Below, piece after piece: positions 1-7,494 of a stretch of DNA of 18,571 bases. Position numbers and translations under genes: made by a program. The notes beneath the pieces are model-generated. The model was given only the letters and a program-made list of their open reading frames with translations, was not told the origin of the DNA and did no database searches. Source of the DNA: Pseudomonadota bacterium. GTDB taxonomy: Bacteria > Pseudomonadota > Gammaproteobacteria > Burkholderiales > Burkholderiaceae_B. Position 1 is the stretch's first letter. Every line of letters begins with the position of its first letter. Location: assembly GCA_023388835.1 (NCBI GenBank), contig JAEWFK010000068.1, positions 1 through 18,571 of the forward strand, given 5' to 3'.

Positions 1-173
1 GTGGCGATGATGAGCGCCATCTGTCCGAATAGCGGCACCAGATAACTGAAGGTGATGAGCACGCCCAGCGTCATGCTCCAGAAGAACATGGCAAGGGGCT
101 GGCGGCGGCAGATTCTGTAGCCTTCGAGGATCCAGAACCAGCCTGCGTTGACGGGGAGTATCGCTGCTTGCAT
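1..173 (-). CDS. BPSS1780-family membrane protein, N-terminal part only
   Basis: This is the first 57 codons of an integral membrane protein of unknown function; the rest lies beyond the left edge. Read on the minus strand from an ATG at 173-171, it begins MQAAILPVNAGWFWILEGYR. A hydrophobic segment follows around residues 30-57. The pattern of a short N-terminus, GWxW, RxxPLAMFFW and then a membrane span fits the small multi-pass BPSS1780 family, which I recall lying next to thrB in Burkholderiales. It starts 11 bases after the thrB stop and in the same direction, so it is probably cotranscribed with thrB. The ribosome binding site is weak. The family call rests on this short N-terminus and on context; the reading frame itself is clear. 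Confidence 0.7.
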   Translation of the reverse strand, partial: MQAAILPVNAGWFWILEGYRICRRQPLAMFFWSMTLGVLITFSYLVPLFGQMALIIA

Positions 174-184
174 GGCTTTCGTGG

Positions 185-1153
185 TCAGGGCAGCTGGGGC
201 GCCGCAGTTTGGCGTCGCAAACGCAGGATGCGCTCGAAGTGGCGCGGGTCATGCGGCTTCAGCGTCTGGGCGGGGCGCGGAAGGAAGAAATCAAAGAGAC
301 GCGAGATCCAGAAGCGCAGGGCGCCTGCCTGCAGCAACGTCGGCCATGCTTCGCGCTCTTCGGCAGTGAAGGGCCGTACGGCGGCGTAAGCGCCCAGCAT
401 GGCTTGTACGCGGTCATCGATCAAAGCCCCGGTCTCGCGCTCGATGCACCAATCATTTACGGCTACTGCGACATCAAAGAGCCAGGTGTCGCAACCGGCG
501 AAATAGAAGTCGATGAAGCCGCCCATGCGTGGGGCTTCGTAGGTGCCGTCGAAAAGGACATTATCGCGGAACAGGTCGCAGTGCGCCGGGCCCGAAGGCA
601 AGCCAGCATAAGCCGCGGAGGCGGCGAATGTCGTTTGTTCAGCGAGTGTGCTGCGCAGGAGTTCGGCCTGTCCTTCGTTAAGAAAGGGCATGATCTGCGG
701 CGCGGTTTGCTGCCACCAGGGCAAGCCGCGCAGATTCGGCTGAGAGATGGGGAAGTCGGCAGCGGCCAGGTGCATTCGCGCCAGAGTCTCGCCGGCCTGA
801 GCGCAATGCCGCGGGCCGGGGTCGGGCTCGAAGCCGCCCGACAAGCGCGTGACGATCGCGCAAGGCTTGCCGTGCAGGCGTGTGAGCCGTTCGCCGCCAT
901 GCATGGGCTGAGGGTGAGGCACAGGCACCCCGCGCTCGGCCAGGTGAGTCATCAGGTCGATATAGAAAGGCAACTGCTCGGCCGTGAGCACCTCGAAGAT
1001 CGTCAGCACGAACTCACCGTGCGTGGTATTCAGAAAATAGTTGGTATTTTCGATACCTGCCGTGATGCCTCGCAGGGAAACAAGTTCCCCCAGCGAGTAG
1101 TGCTGCAGCAGTTCGCGGGCATCGTCATCGCTGACGGGAGTGAATACGGCCAT
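185..1153 (-). CDS. thrB: Homoserine kinase, APH-fold type (ThrB)
   Basis: This enzyme phosphorylates L-homoserine with ATP, the step before threonine synthase, in the cytoplasm. The 322-residue product has the aminoglycoside-phosphotransferase-like fold used for ThrB in many proteobacteria, not the GHMP-kinase fold of the E. coli enzyme. Visible marks are the N-terminal nucleotide-binding part (GIENTNYF, residues 33-40, then FVLTIFE), the catalytic loop HCDLFRDNVLF at 191-201 (Asp193, Asn198) and the metal-binding IDFYFAG at 214-220 (Asp215). The length is normal for the family. The start is the ATG at 1153; a purine-rich AAGGA lies upstream but rather far away. It is divergent from dusA across a 171-base gap and is followed by a membrane protein gene. 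It shares the aspartate-family pathway with asd, found about 10.5 kb away in this window. Confidence 0.95.
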   Translation of the reverse strand: MAVFTPVSDDDARELLQHYSLGELVSLRGITAGIENTNYFLNTTHGEFVLTIFEVLTAEQLPFYIDLMTHLAERGVPVPHPQPMHGGERLTRLHGKPCAIVTRLSGGFEPDPGPRHCAQAGETLARMHLAAADFPISQPNLRGLPWWQQTAPQIMPFLNEGQAELLRSTLAEQTTFAASAAYAGLPSGPAHCDLFRDNVLFDGTYEAPRMGGFIDFYFAGCDTWLFDVAVAVNDWCIERETGALIDDRVQAMLGAYAAVRPFTAEEREAWPTLLQAGALRFWISRLFDFFLPRPAQTLKPHDPRHFERILRLRRQTAAPQLP

Positions 1154-1252
1154 GGATGCTAGGTTTTCCTTTTTTCTGCGGGGGCTGTGGCCGCTCGCCG
1201 GAACGGCGTGCGGGAATCGTCGATTCTCATTGGAGCGCGCAATGGCCGCTGA

Positions 1253-1282
1253 ATTTTAGTCCAGCTTGCGGGGCCATGCGAA
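1253..1282 (-). promoter_or_regulatory. Candidate sigma70 promoter for thrB
   Basis: On the minus strand there is TTCGCA (1282-1277), an 18-base spacer, and TAAAAT (1258-1253). The -10 matches consensus at 5 of 6 positions and the -35 at 4 of 6. Transcription would begin near 1246 and leave a leader of roughly 90 bases before the thrB ATG. This is judged by eye only. Confidence 0.35.
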
Positions 1283-1307
1283 AATACGGGGTTTGCACCG
1301 TTTTCGC
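1278..1307. repeat. Inverted repeat in the thrB/dusA divergent region
   Basis: GCGAAAA-ta-CGG (1278-1289) is followed by an 8-base spacer and then CCGTTTTCGC (1298-1307). All ten bases of the right arm pair with the left arm, which has a 2-base bulge. It ends 17 bases before the dusA ATG and overlaps the candidate -35 of thrB. It could be a leader hairpin for dusA or a protein-binding site; the sequence alone does not decide. Confidence 0.45.
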
Positions 1308-1324
1308 TCGCAGCCGAACGCCAC

Positions 1325-2413
1325 ATGAATCCGCCAAATCCTGACGCCATCAACGAGCGGGCCCGCTCGACCCCGGCCGAATCCTTGCCCGCGCCTCTGG
1401 CCGGCGCCACGTCCGACCTCTCAGGCTGGCAGCTGTGCGTGGCACCCATGATAGACGTGACGGACCGGCATTGCCGTTACTTCCACCGTCTGCTTGCTCC
1501 CAGAGCTCGGCTCTATACCGAGATGATCACCACGGGCGCACTTTTGCATGGAAACGTGCCGCGGCATCTGGATTTCGATCGCGCCGAGCATCCGGTTGCG
1601 CTTCAGTTGGGCGGCAGCGAACCGGGCGAGCTGGCAAGCGCAGCCCGCCTGGGAGAGCAATGGGGTTACGACGAAATCAACCTCAATTGCGGTTGCCCTT
1701 CAGAGCGCGTGCAAAAGGGCGCTTTCGGCGCCTGCCTGATGGCGGAGCCTGCATTGGTCGCGGACTGCGTCAAGGCCATGCAGGACGCTGTGAGTGTGCC
1801 AGTGACCGTCAAACACCGTCTGGGTCTGGACTACGATGAATCCTACGGTTTCGTGCGTGATTTCGTCGGCCGCATCCATGATACGGGATGTCGGGTCTTT
1901 ATCGTGCATGCCCGCAATGCCGTGCTGAAGGGGCTGAGCCCCAAGGACAATCGTGAGATTCCACCGCTGCGCTACGACACGGCCGCCCGCTTGGTTCAAG
2001 ATTTCCCGGACAGCGTGTTTGTACTGAACGGGGGCCTGGCCGAGCCCGCGCAGTGTGAGGATATGCTCTCCAGCTTTCAGGGCGTGATGCTGGGCAGGGC
2101 AGCCTGGCACAATCCGGGGATACTGGCCGAGGTCTCCAAGATGCTGGGCCACGTCGAGACGCTGCCGGATGATTGCCAGGTGCTGGAAGCCATGAAGCAC
2201 TACGCCGCCCAGCAGACCCGAGCGGGCGTACCTTTGCGCATGGTGTTGAAATCGATGTTGGGATGGCAGGCTGGCCGACAGGGCGCCCGCCAATGGCGCC
2301 GGATGCTGTCAGACTCGACCTTGCTCGCGGATCAAGACTCCGGCTTGCTGCTGAGGGCCTGGGAGGCACTGGCGCCTAGGGCGGCTTCGGGCGCTACGGC
2401 GGCCGGCGGCTGA
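1325..2413 (+). CDS. dusA: tRNA-dihydrouridine(20/20a) synthase DusA
   Basis: This FMN-dependent enzyme reduces uridine to dihydrouridine in the D-loop of tRNA using NADPH. The 362-residue product shows an N-terminal TIM barrel opening with VAPMIDVTDRHCRYFHRLL (39-57), the catalytic stretch NLNCGCPSERVQ (119-130, with Cys124 as the expected proton donor), VKHRLGLD, FIVHARNAVLKGLSPKDNR and VLNGGL. The LSPKDNREIPPL segment is typical of the DusA subgroup rather than DusB or DusC. About 34 N-terminal residues precede the conserved core and look unstructured. The ATG at 1325 has no clear Shine-Dalgarno, but the next in-frame ATG lies inside the core, so a start well downstream is unlikely. It stands alone, divergent from thrB and convergent with the CBS gene. 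Confidence 0.95.
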   Translation: MNPPNPDAINERARSTPAESLPAPLAGATSDLSGWQLCVAPMIDVTDRHCRYFHRLLAPRARLYTEMITTGALLHGNVPRHLDFDRAEHPVALQLGGSEPGELASAARLGEQWGYDEINLNCGCPSERVQKGAFGACLMAEPALVADCVKAMQDAVSVPVTVKHRLGLDYDESYGFVRDFVGRIHDTGCRVFIVHARNAVLKGLSPKDNREIPPLRYDTAARLVQDFPDSVFVLNGGLAEPAQCEDMLSSFQGVMLGRAAWHNPGILAEVSKMLGHVETLPDDCQVLEAMKHYAAQQTRAGVPLRMVLKSMLGWQAGRQGARQWRRMLSDSTLLADQDSGLLLRAWEALAPRAASGATAAGG

Positions 2414-2416
2414 CCA

Positions 2417-2435
2417 GTCGGCGGGCTAGCCCGAC
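2417..2435 (+). terminator. Weak hairpin just after dusA
   Basis: GTCGG and CCGAC enclose a 9-base interior, starting 4 bases after the dusA stop. There is no T-run, so it is a poor intrinsic terminator. The remainder of the 99-base convergent gap (2414-2512) shows nothing clearer on either strand. Confidence 0.2.
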
Positions 2436-2512
2436 CTAAAGGTATCAGGCTGCCTGCCGGCCGCCGCTGATCCTGACGGTGCGTCTGCGCTTATTCTGGC
2501 AATGCGCCTGCT

Positions 2513-2968
2513 TTACACGGCTGCGGCGCTATCGCCCGGCCAGTCGCGGATATACGCCTTGAGCATGGTATTTTCGAAGGCCTGGGCCGCCACAATGGCC
2601 GCCGCCATGTCATAGAAGGAAATGACGCCCATCAAGGTGGGGCCGTCCATGACGGGGATGTAGCGCGCGTGCTTTTCAAGCATGAGCCGCTGGACCTCTT
2701 CGAACCCTGTGTTCGGTGACACGCTGACCGGTGCGTCGTCCATGATGCTGCGCACGGTGTAGTGGCCGACGTCGCCCTGGCTCTGGTGCACGTAGCGGAT
2801 GATTTCGCGGAAAGTGAGCATGCCCACCAGCTCGCCGTGCTCCATGATGACGAGGGAGCCGATGTCCTGCTCGGACATGCAGTCGATGGCCTGCTGGATG
2901 GAGGTATCGGGGGTGGCGGTGTAGAGCGTATTGCCCTTCACCCGCAGGATTTCGCTGACTTTCAACAT
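2513..2968 (-). CDS. Protein with tandem CBS domains
   Basis: This 151-residue protein is almost entirely a CBS-domain pair: CBS1 at about residues 8-62 (TPDTSIQQAIDCMSEQDIGS, then GMLTFREII) and CBS2 at about 72-128 (VSVSPNTGFEEVQRLMLEKH, then GVISFYDM). Such pairs bind adenine nucleotides and act as sensors for a partner; no catalytic domain is attached. I chose the ATG at 2968 because GGGAGA lies 6 bases upstream and the conserved fold starts right there. A start at 3022 in the same frame would only add 18 unconserved residues. The ATG overlaps the stop of the upstream YihY-family gene (ATGTTGA), so the two are probably translated from one mRNA. Whether the CBS protein regulates that membrane protein is inference. 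Confidence 0.9.
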   Translation of the reverse strand: MLKVSEILRVKGNTLYTATPDTSIQQAIDCMSEQDIGSLVIMEHGELVGMLTFREIIRYVHQSQGDVGHYTVRSIMDDAPVSVSPNTGFEEVQRLMLEKHARYIPVMDGPTLMGVISFYDMAAAIVAAQAFENTMLKAYIRDWPGDSAAAV

Positions 2969-4365
2969 ATTCGTTCTCCCGGTGTCTCCGTGGGGGTTGC
3001 TGCTTGGGATATTGTGCCCCAAGCCGTTGTATTGTGATAGTGGCCGGGATTCCGGAACAGCGTATCCAGGTCTACGGACTCGCCCAATAGTGAACGCGAG
3101 ACGGCGCCGATAAGCCGGGGTTCGCTGCGCAGGCCCGGCTGGGAGGTATCGATGAGCCAGGCGTCTATCATGGGTTGCAGGGCAACGCGAGCCGGATCAC
3201 AAGCGAGCACCCAGATCTCGGTATCCTCTTCTTGCGTGTTTACGACGTAGCCCAGGCGTTTGAGCACGTGCAGGACGTTGTCTAGTTCGTCCTGGTGCAA
3301 GTGCAACTCTTCACAGAGATGTCCCACTTGCCGGCCCGGCGTGTGCGTACGCCAGGCATTCCACAGCATATGGAGCACACGCACTCCGTCGACGAACGAT
3401 GCCCCGATGTAATGTTGTTGTGCCCAACGTCTTTGACGCAAGGCAGGCAGCAAGGCGGTCATCGTCGCGCCCAGCAGGATCACCAGCCAGGACAGATAGA
3501 CCCAGAGAAGAAAAATAGGGATCGTCGCGAATGCGCCGTAGATGATGGTGTACGAGGGGAACTTGCTGAGGTAATACGCGATACCCACGCGCAGGGCCTC
3601 GAGAATCAACGCGGTGACGAAGCCTCCGGCGAGGGCGTCCTTCCAGCGCACGCTGCGGTTGGGCACCGTGAAGAACAGGGCAGTGAAACCGCTGCCGGTC
3701 AGCAGCAGGGGCAGGAGCGAGAGCGCTACATTGGCCAGGGCGGGCATCTCGCCGATCAGGCCCATGGATTCCCTCGCCAGCACGGTCAGGGCCCATAAGC
3801 TGGCACCCACCAGTATGGGTCCCAGCGACAGCACCGCCCAGTAGACCAGCATGCGCTGGCGCAGCGGCCGGCGCGTTTCCACCTGCCAGATGTCATTGAA
3901 GGCCTCGTCGATGGTCCGGAACAGCATGACCGAGGTCACGATGAGCACCAGACTGCCGATGGCCGTGAGACCAGATGCCTTGGCGGCAAACTGGTTCAGA
4001 TAAGACATGACGTTTTCCGCCACGACAGTCGGCATCACGCTGCCGGCCATGAAGTTTTCCAAGGCGACGCGGAACTCGGAAAACAGAGGGAAGGCGGTGA
4101 AGAGCGACAACACCACGGCCAGCAGCGGGACCAGGCTCAGTACGGTGGTGTATGTCAGACTGGCCGCCACCTGAGCCAGTTTTTTTTCTTCGGCGCGCAC
4201 CAGGGCGTACTTGAACACCTTCCAGGCGGTCGCAGCGGTAAGCCGCCAGTTGCGCCGGCGGCGGCCAAGGGCCGCCCGCCCGGAACCCGGTGCGGGGGAA
4301 ACCTGTTTCGAGGGAGTCTCTTTAAGCCCTTGCATGGCCTGCCAGCTTCCATTCTTTCGGGCCAT
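2962..4365 (-). CDS. YihY/BrkB-family inner membrane protein
   Basis: This is a 467-residue polytopic inner membrane protein of the YihY/virulence factor BrkB family, once misannotated as RNase BN. Transport roles have been suggested for the family, but no substrate is established. A basic N-terminus (RRRRNWR, 36-42) precedes about six membrane segments between residues 65 and 305. Family signatures are ASLTYTTVLSLVPLLAVVL (68-86), MLFRTIDEAFNDIW (147-160) and YGAFATIPIFLLWVYLSWLV (276-295). A soluble C-terminal part of about 155 residues contains a winged-helix-like stretch (LCEELHLHQDELDNVLHVLK). The start is uncertain: ATG at 4365 has no ribosome binding site, while ATG at 4335 (MQGLKETPSK) has GGAAG and AGG upstream. 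The stop overlaps the start of the CBS gene. Confidence 0.9.
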   Translation of the reverse strand: MARKNGSWQAMQGLKETPSKQVSPAPGSGRAALGRRRRNWRLTAATAWKVFKYALVRAEEKKLAQVAASLTYTTVLSLVPLLAVVLSLFTAFPLFSEFRVALENFMAGSVMPTVVAENVMSYLNQFAAKASGLTAIGSLVLIVTSVMLFRTIDEAFNDIWQVETRRPLRQRMLVYWAVLSLGPILVGASLWALTVLARESMGLIGEMPALANVALSLLPLLLTGSGFTALFFTVPNRSVRWKDALAGGFVTALILEALRVGIAYYLSKFPSYTIIYGAFATIPIFLLWVYLSWLVILLGATMTALLPALRQRRWAQQHYIGASFVDGVRVLHMLWNAWRTHTPGRQVGHLCEELHLHQDELDNVLHVLKRLGYVVNTQEEDTEIWVLACDPARVALQPMIDAWLIDTSQPGLRSEPRLIGAVSRSLLGESVDLDTLFRNPGHYHNTTAWGTISQAATPTETPGERIC

Positions 4366-4369
4366 AATA
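4364..4369 (+). promoter_or_regulatory. Possible -10 element giving a near-leaderless transcript
   Basis: CATAAT sits 5 bases before the ATG at 4375. If used as a -10, transcription would start at or beside the start codon of the DUF2069 gene. No matching -35 is visible, so this is tentative. Confidence 0.25.
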
Positions 4370-4374
4370 GCAGG

Positions 4375-4749
4375 ATGACGACCCTGAATCCCGTTTTGCG
4401 CCGTACCGCCTCTGCCTGCCTCATCGGCCTCATTCTCCTGGGCCTGGCCTGGGAACTTTGGCTCGCGCCCTTGCGCCCGGGGGGCTCGTGGCTCGTCCTT
4501 AAGGTGATACCGCTACTCTTTCCATTGCGCGGTGTGCTGAAGGGCAATCTCTACACCATGCAGTGGGCTTCCATGTTCATTCTGCTTTATTTCATGGAAG
4601 GTATCGTGCGCGCGTGGTCCGATCCCAACCCGACATCGGCCTGGCTGGGCGGCCTGGAAATTGCCCTGTCCTTGGTGTTCTACCTGTGCGCGATTTTTTA
4701 TGTCAGCCCGGCCAAGCGCGCCGCGCGTGCACGAGCGCGCAAGACCTGA
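4375..4749 (+). CDS. DUF2069 small membrane protein
   Basis: This is a 124-residue inner membrane protein of unknown function. Hydrophobic segments lie at about residues 12-30, 38-52, 63-78 and 92-110, and the tail is strongly basic (AKRAARARARKT). The block LKVIPLLFPLRGVLKGNLYT followed by QWASMFILLYFMEGIVRAWS is the DUF2069 signature. The ATG at 4375 puts the conserved region at normal spacing; an in-frame ATG at 4330 would lie inside the divergent YihY gene. AGGA touches the start codon, so a conventional Shine-Dalgarno is lacking. The stop lies 11 bases before selO on the same strand, so the two are probably one operon. Nothing in the sequence says what the protein does. Confidence 0.88.
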   Translation: MTTLNPVLRRTASACLIGLILLGLAWELWLAPLRPGGSWLVLKVIPLLFPLRGVLKGNLYTMQWASMFILLYFMEGIVRAWSDPNPTSAWLGGLEIALSLVFYLCAIFYVSPAKRAARARARKT

Positions 4750-4760
4750 GACCACCCGCC

Positions 4761-6332
4761 ATGAACACCCCATACACTGCAAGCGGCGCATCGTCGCAGC
4801 CGCCCGGCCTTGCACCCTCGAAGCAAGCGCCCTTGCGCCCGGAGCATCCTGTCAAGGTCGTGACCCATGTCCACGACCTGCCGGTCGCCAATTCATTTGC
4901 CGAGCTTCCGGCCGATTTCCACACCTTTCTTCCGCCTCAGCCCTTGACGGCTCCGCGGCTTCTGCATGCAAATGCCGAGGTGGCCGCCTTGCTCGGTCTA
5001 GATGGCGCTGCATTGCGCAGTCCGGAATTCCTTCAGATCGTCTCCGGCCTGCAGCCCTTGCCGGGCGGCCGGACGCTGGCGGCCGTCTATAGCGGCCACC
5101 AGTTCGGCGTCTGGGCCGGGCAGCTCGGCGATGGCCGAGCCCATCTGTTGGGTGAAATCCGTACCGCACAAGGCAGCCTCGAACTTCAACTCAAGGGATC
5201 CGGCCGTACGCCTTATTCCCGCATGGGAGATGGCCGCGCCGTGCTGCGGTCTTCGGTACGCGAATACCTGGCCGCTGAAGCCATGGCCGGGCTTGGCATT
5301 CCCACCACACGCTCGCTCGCCCTGGTCGTGTCCGACGACCCGGTCTACCGTGAAACGGTTGAGACCGCGGCCATCGTGACCCGCGTTTCTCCCAGTTTCG
5401 TGCGCTTTGGCAGTTTCGAGCACTGGGCAGGCCAGCCGGACAAGCTGCGTACACTGACCGACTATGTAATCGACCGACACTTCCCTGAACTGCGCCATAC
5501 TGCGGCCGGAGAGCCCGAGACCTGGGAAAATGCCGTCTTGCGCATGCTACGTGAAGTCACCCGCCGCACCGCCTCGATGGTGGCCGATTGGCAGACCGCG
5601 GGATTCTGCCACGGGGTCATGAACACGGACAACATGTCGATACTGGGGCTGACCATGGACTACGGCCCTTATGGCTTCATGGACAATTTCCAGGCCAATC
5701 ATATCTGCAACCACAGCGATACGCATGGCCGATATGCCTGGAATGTGCAGCCGGCCGTGGCGCACTGGAACCTCTTCCGGCTGGGTGGCGTATTCCTGAG
5801 CACGGGCCTGAGCGAAGAAGCCTTGCGCGATGCGCTTTCAGGCTACCAGCAGGACTTTCTCTCGGCCTATCACGGCAACCTCGCCCGCAAGCTGGGCTTG
5901 CAGGAATGGAAGGAGGGCGACGAGGATCTCATCGATGCCTGGTGGCGGCTGCTGCATGATCATCGCGCTGACTTCACGCTGGCTTTCCGAACGCTGGCTT
6001 CGGTCGATAGGGATCCTGGGCCGTTCCTGGCACTGTTCGGCGACCCCGAGCCGGCCCGCGCATGGCTGGAGAGGTATCGCGAGCGCGTGCTGGCGCAACG
6101 GTGGCCCGGCGCCGAACGCGAAGCCGCCATGCTGCGTGCGAACCCGCTGTATGTGCTGCGCAACCATCTCGCTCAGATCGCCATCGACGCGGCGGCGAAG
6201 GGCGATCCGGGCGAAATCGACACGCTGCTTGAATTGCTGCACGACCCGTATACGGAGCGGCCCGGCTTTGAGCGTTACGCTGAGCAGGCTCCCGCCTGGG
6301 CCGAGAGGCTGGAAGTCAGTTGCTCTTCATAG
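4761..6332 (+). CDS. selO: Protein adenylyltransferase SelO (YdiU)
   Basis: SelO is a pseudokinase-fold enzyme that transfers AMP from ATP to Ser, Thr or Tyr of target proteins and is linked to redox stress. The 523-residue product shows the conserved YSGHQFGVWAGQLGDGRA (110-127), LQLKGSGRTPYSRMGDGRA (142-160, with nucleotide-binding Lys145), VLRSSVREYLAAEAM, FCHGVMNTDNMS (282-293, Asp290 and Asn291) and the metal-binding DYGPYGF (Asp300). The C-terminus RLEVSCSS matches bacterial SelO, with Cys where eukaryotic SelO has selenocysteine. About 40 N-terminal residues rich in Ala, Pro and Ser precede the core. The ATG at 4761 has almost no Shine-Dalgarno; closeness to the DUF2069 stop suggests coupled translation. 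Confidence 0.96.
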   Translation: MNTPYTASGASSQPPGLAPSKQAPLRPEHPVKVVTHVHDLPVANSFAELPADFHTFLPPQPLTAPRLLHANAEVAALLGLDGAALRSPEFLQIVSGLQPLPGGRTLAAVYSGHQFGVWAGQLGDGRAHLLGEIRTAQGSLELQLKGSGRTPYSRMGDGRAVLRSSVREYLAAEAMAGLGIPTTRSLALVVSDDPVYRETVETAAIVTRVSPSFVRFGSFEHWAGQPDKLRTLTDYVIDRHFPELRHTAAGEPETWENAVLRMLREVTRRTASMVADWQTAGFCHGVMNTDNMSILGLTMDYGPYGFMDNFQANHICNHSDTHGRYAWNVQPAVAHWNLFRLGGVFLSTGLSEEALRDALSGYQQDFLSAYHGNLARKLGLQEWKEGDEDLIDAWWRLLHDHRADFTLAFRTLASVDRDPGPFLALFGDPEPARAWLERYRERVLAQRWPGAEREAAMLRANPLYVLRNHLAQIAIDAAAKGDPGEIDTLLELLHDPYTERPGFERYAEQAPAWAERLEVSCSS

Positions 6333-6353
6333 AGCCGGACCGCTCCCGGCGGA

Positions 6354-6359
6354 TACAAT
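6354..6359 (+). promoter_or_regulatory. Candidate -10 element upstream of aroC
   Basis: TACAAT matches the -10 consensus at 5 of 6 positions and lies 45 bases before the aroC start, in the 72-base gap after selO. No good -35 is found at 16-18 bases. A 5-bp stem (GCCGG, 6334-6338, with CCGGC, 6346-6350) lies just upstream. Confidence 0.3.
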
Positions 6360-6404
6360 GCCGCTCTAAGCAGGCATTCCCATTCGAACCAAGAAGATCG
6401 CAAC

Positions 6405-7466
6405 ATGTCCGGCAACACTCTAGGCAAACTGTTCTGTGTCACGAATTTCGGCGAATCCCACGGCCCGGCTATCGGTGCGGTGGTGGATGGCTGTCCACCG
6501 GGGCTAGCGCTGGACGCAGCGGATATTCAGATTGAGCTGGACAGGCGCCGGCCGGGCACTTCCCGCCACGTCACGCAGCGCCAGGAAGCCGATCAGGTGG
6601 AAATTCTTTCTGGGGTGCACGAAGGGTGCACGACAGGCACTCCGATCGCGCTTCTGATTCGCAACACCGATCAGCGCAGCAAGGACTATGGAAATATAGT
6701 CGAGACCTTCCGTCCCGGCCACGCCGATTTCTCCTATTGGAAGAAATATGGCCGGCGCGACCCGCGCGGGGGCGGCCGTTCCTCTGCCCGTCTGACCGCT
6801 CCCACCGTGGCCGCCGGCGCCATTGCCAAAAAATGGCTGGCAGCCGAACACGGCCTGCGCATCCGGGGTTATATGAGCCAGTTGGGGCCGATTCCCATTC
6901 CGTTTCATGCTTGGGAAGACGTCGCGGAGAATCCCTTCTTTGCGCCCAACAACGCCATCGTGCCCGAACTGGAAACGTATATGGACGTGCTGCGCCGCGA
7001 TGGCGATTCCATCGGCGCCCGCATTGAGGTCGTGGCGGAGAACATGCCGGCGGGTTGGGGCGAACCGATCTACGACCGTCTCGATGCCGACATCGCGCAT
7101 GCCATGATGGGCCTGAATGCCGTCAAGGGCGTATCGATTGGCGCGGGTTTCGACAGCATCGCACAGCGGGGTTCCGAGCACGGCGACGAACTCACGCCGG
7201 ACGGCTTCTTGAGCAACCATGCAGGTGGCGTGCTGGGCGGAATTTCTTCTGGGCAGCCGGTCATCGTATCGCTGGCCATCAAGCCGACTTCCAGCATCCG
7301 GGTTGAACGGCGCTCCGTTACGGTGGCGGGCGACCCCACCACCGTACAGACTTTCGGCAGGCACGATCCTTGCGTGGGCATCCGCGCCACGCCCATTGCA
7401 GAAGCGTTGCTGGCCACGGTGCTGATGGACCATGCCCTGCGTCACCGCGCCCAGTGCAGCCTGTAG
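6405..7466 (+). CDS. aroC: Chorismate synthase (AroC)
   Basis: AroC converts 5-enolpyruvylshikimate-3-phosphate to chorismate, the last shikimate step and the branch point for Trp, Phe, Tyr and folate. It needs reduced FMN. The 353-residue product is full length: MSGNTLG start, NFGESHGPAIG with His19, RRRPGTSRHVTQR, FRPGHADFSYWKKYG with His106, GGGRSSARLTAP, GGISSGQPV and the C-terminal GRHDPCVGIRATPIAEA. The two histidines correspond to the catalytic pair of the family. Leu replaces Glu after RSSAR; I recall the same in Burkholderia AroC, so it is lineage-typical. The M48 gene begins 28 bases downstream and may share the transcript. Chorismate also feeds tryptophan synthesis, in which the trpF gene at the right edge acts. 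Confidence 0.97.
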   Translation: MSGNTLGKLFCVTNFGESHGPAIGAVVDGCPPGLALDAADIQIELDRRRPGTSRHVTQRQEADQVEILSGVHEGCTTGTPIALLIRNTDQRSKDYGNIVETFRPGHADFSYWKKYGRRDPRGGGRSSARLTAPTVAAGAIAKKWLAAEHGLRIRGYMSQLGPIPIPFHAWEDVAENPFFAPNNAIVPELETYMDVLRRDGDSIGARIEVVAENMPAGWGEPIYDRLDADIAHAMMGLNAVKGVSIGAGFDSIAQRGSEHGDELTPDGFLSNHAGGVLGGISSGQPVIVSLAIKPTSSIRVERRSVTVAGDPTTVQTFGRHDPCVGIRATPIAEALLATVLMDHALRHRAQCSL

Positions 7467-7494
7467 CGAATTCCAATCAAGGAAGGGAAGATAC

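Noticed and set aside
2414..2512. Bidirectional intrinsic terminator between dusA and the CBS gene
   Set aside because: Only a weak 5-bp stem without a T-run is visible, so it is listed at low confidence rather than as a clear terminator.
6309..6332. Selenocysteine readthrough at the SelO C-terminus
   Set aside because: The conserved position is an ordinary TGC cysteine in SCSS and the gene ends with TAG. No SECIS-like requirement is indicated.
6768..6800. Leu in place of Glu after RSSAR in AroC, suggesting a defective enzyme
   Set aside because: I recall the same RSSARLTAP sequence in other betaproteobacterial chorismate synthases, and both catalytic histidines are present.
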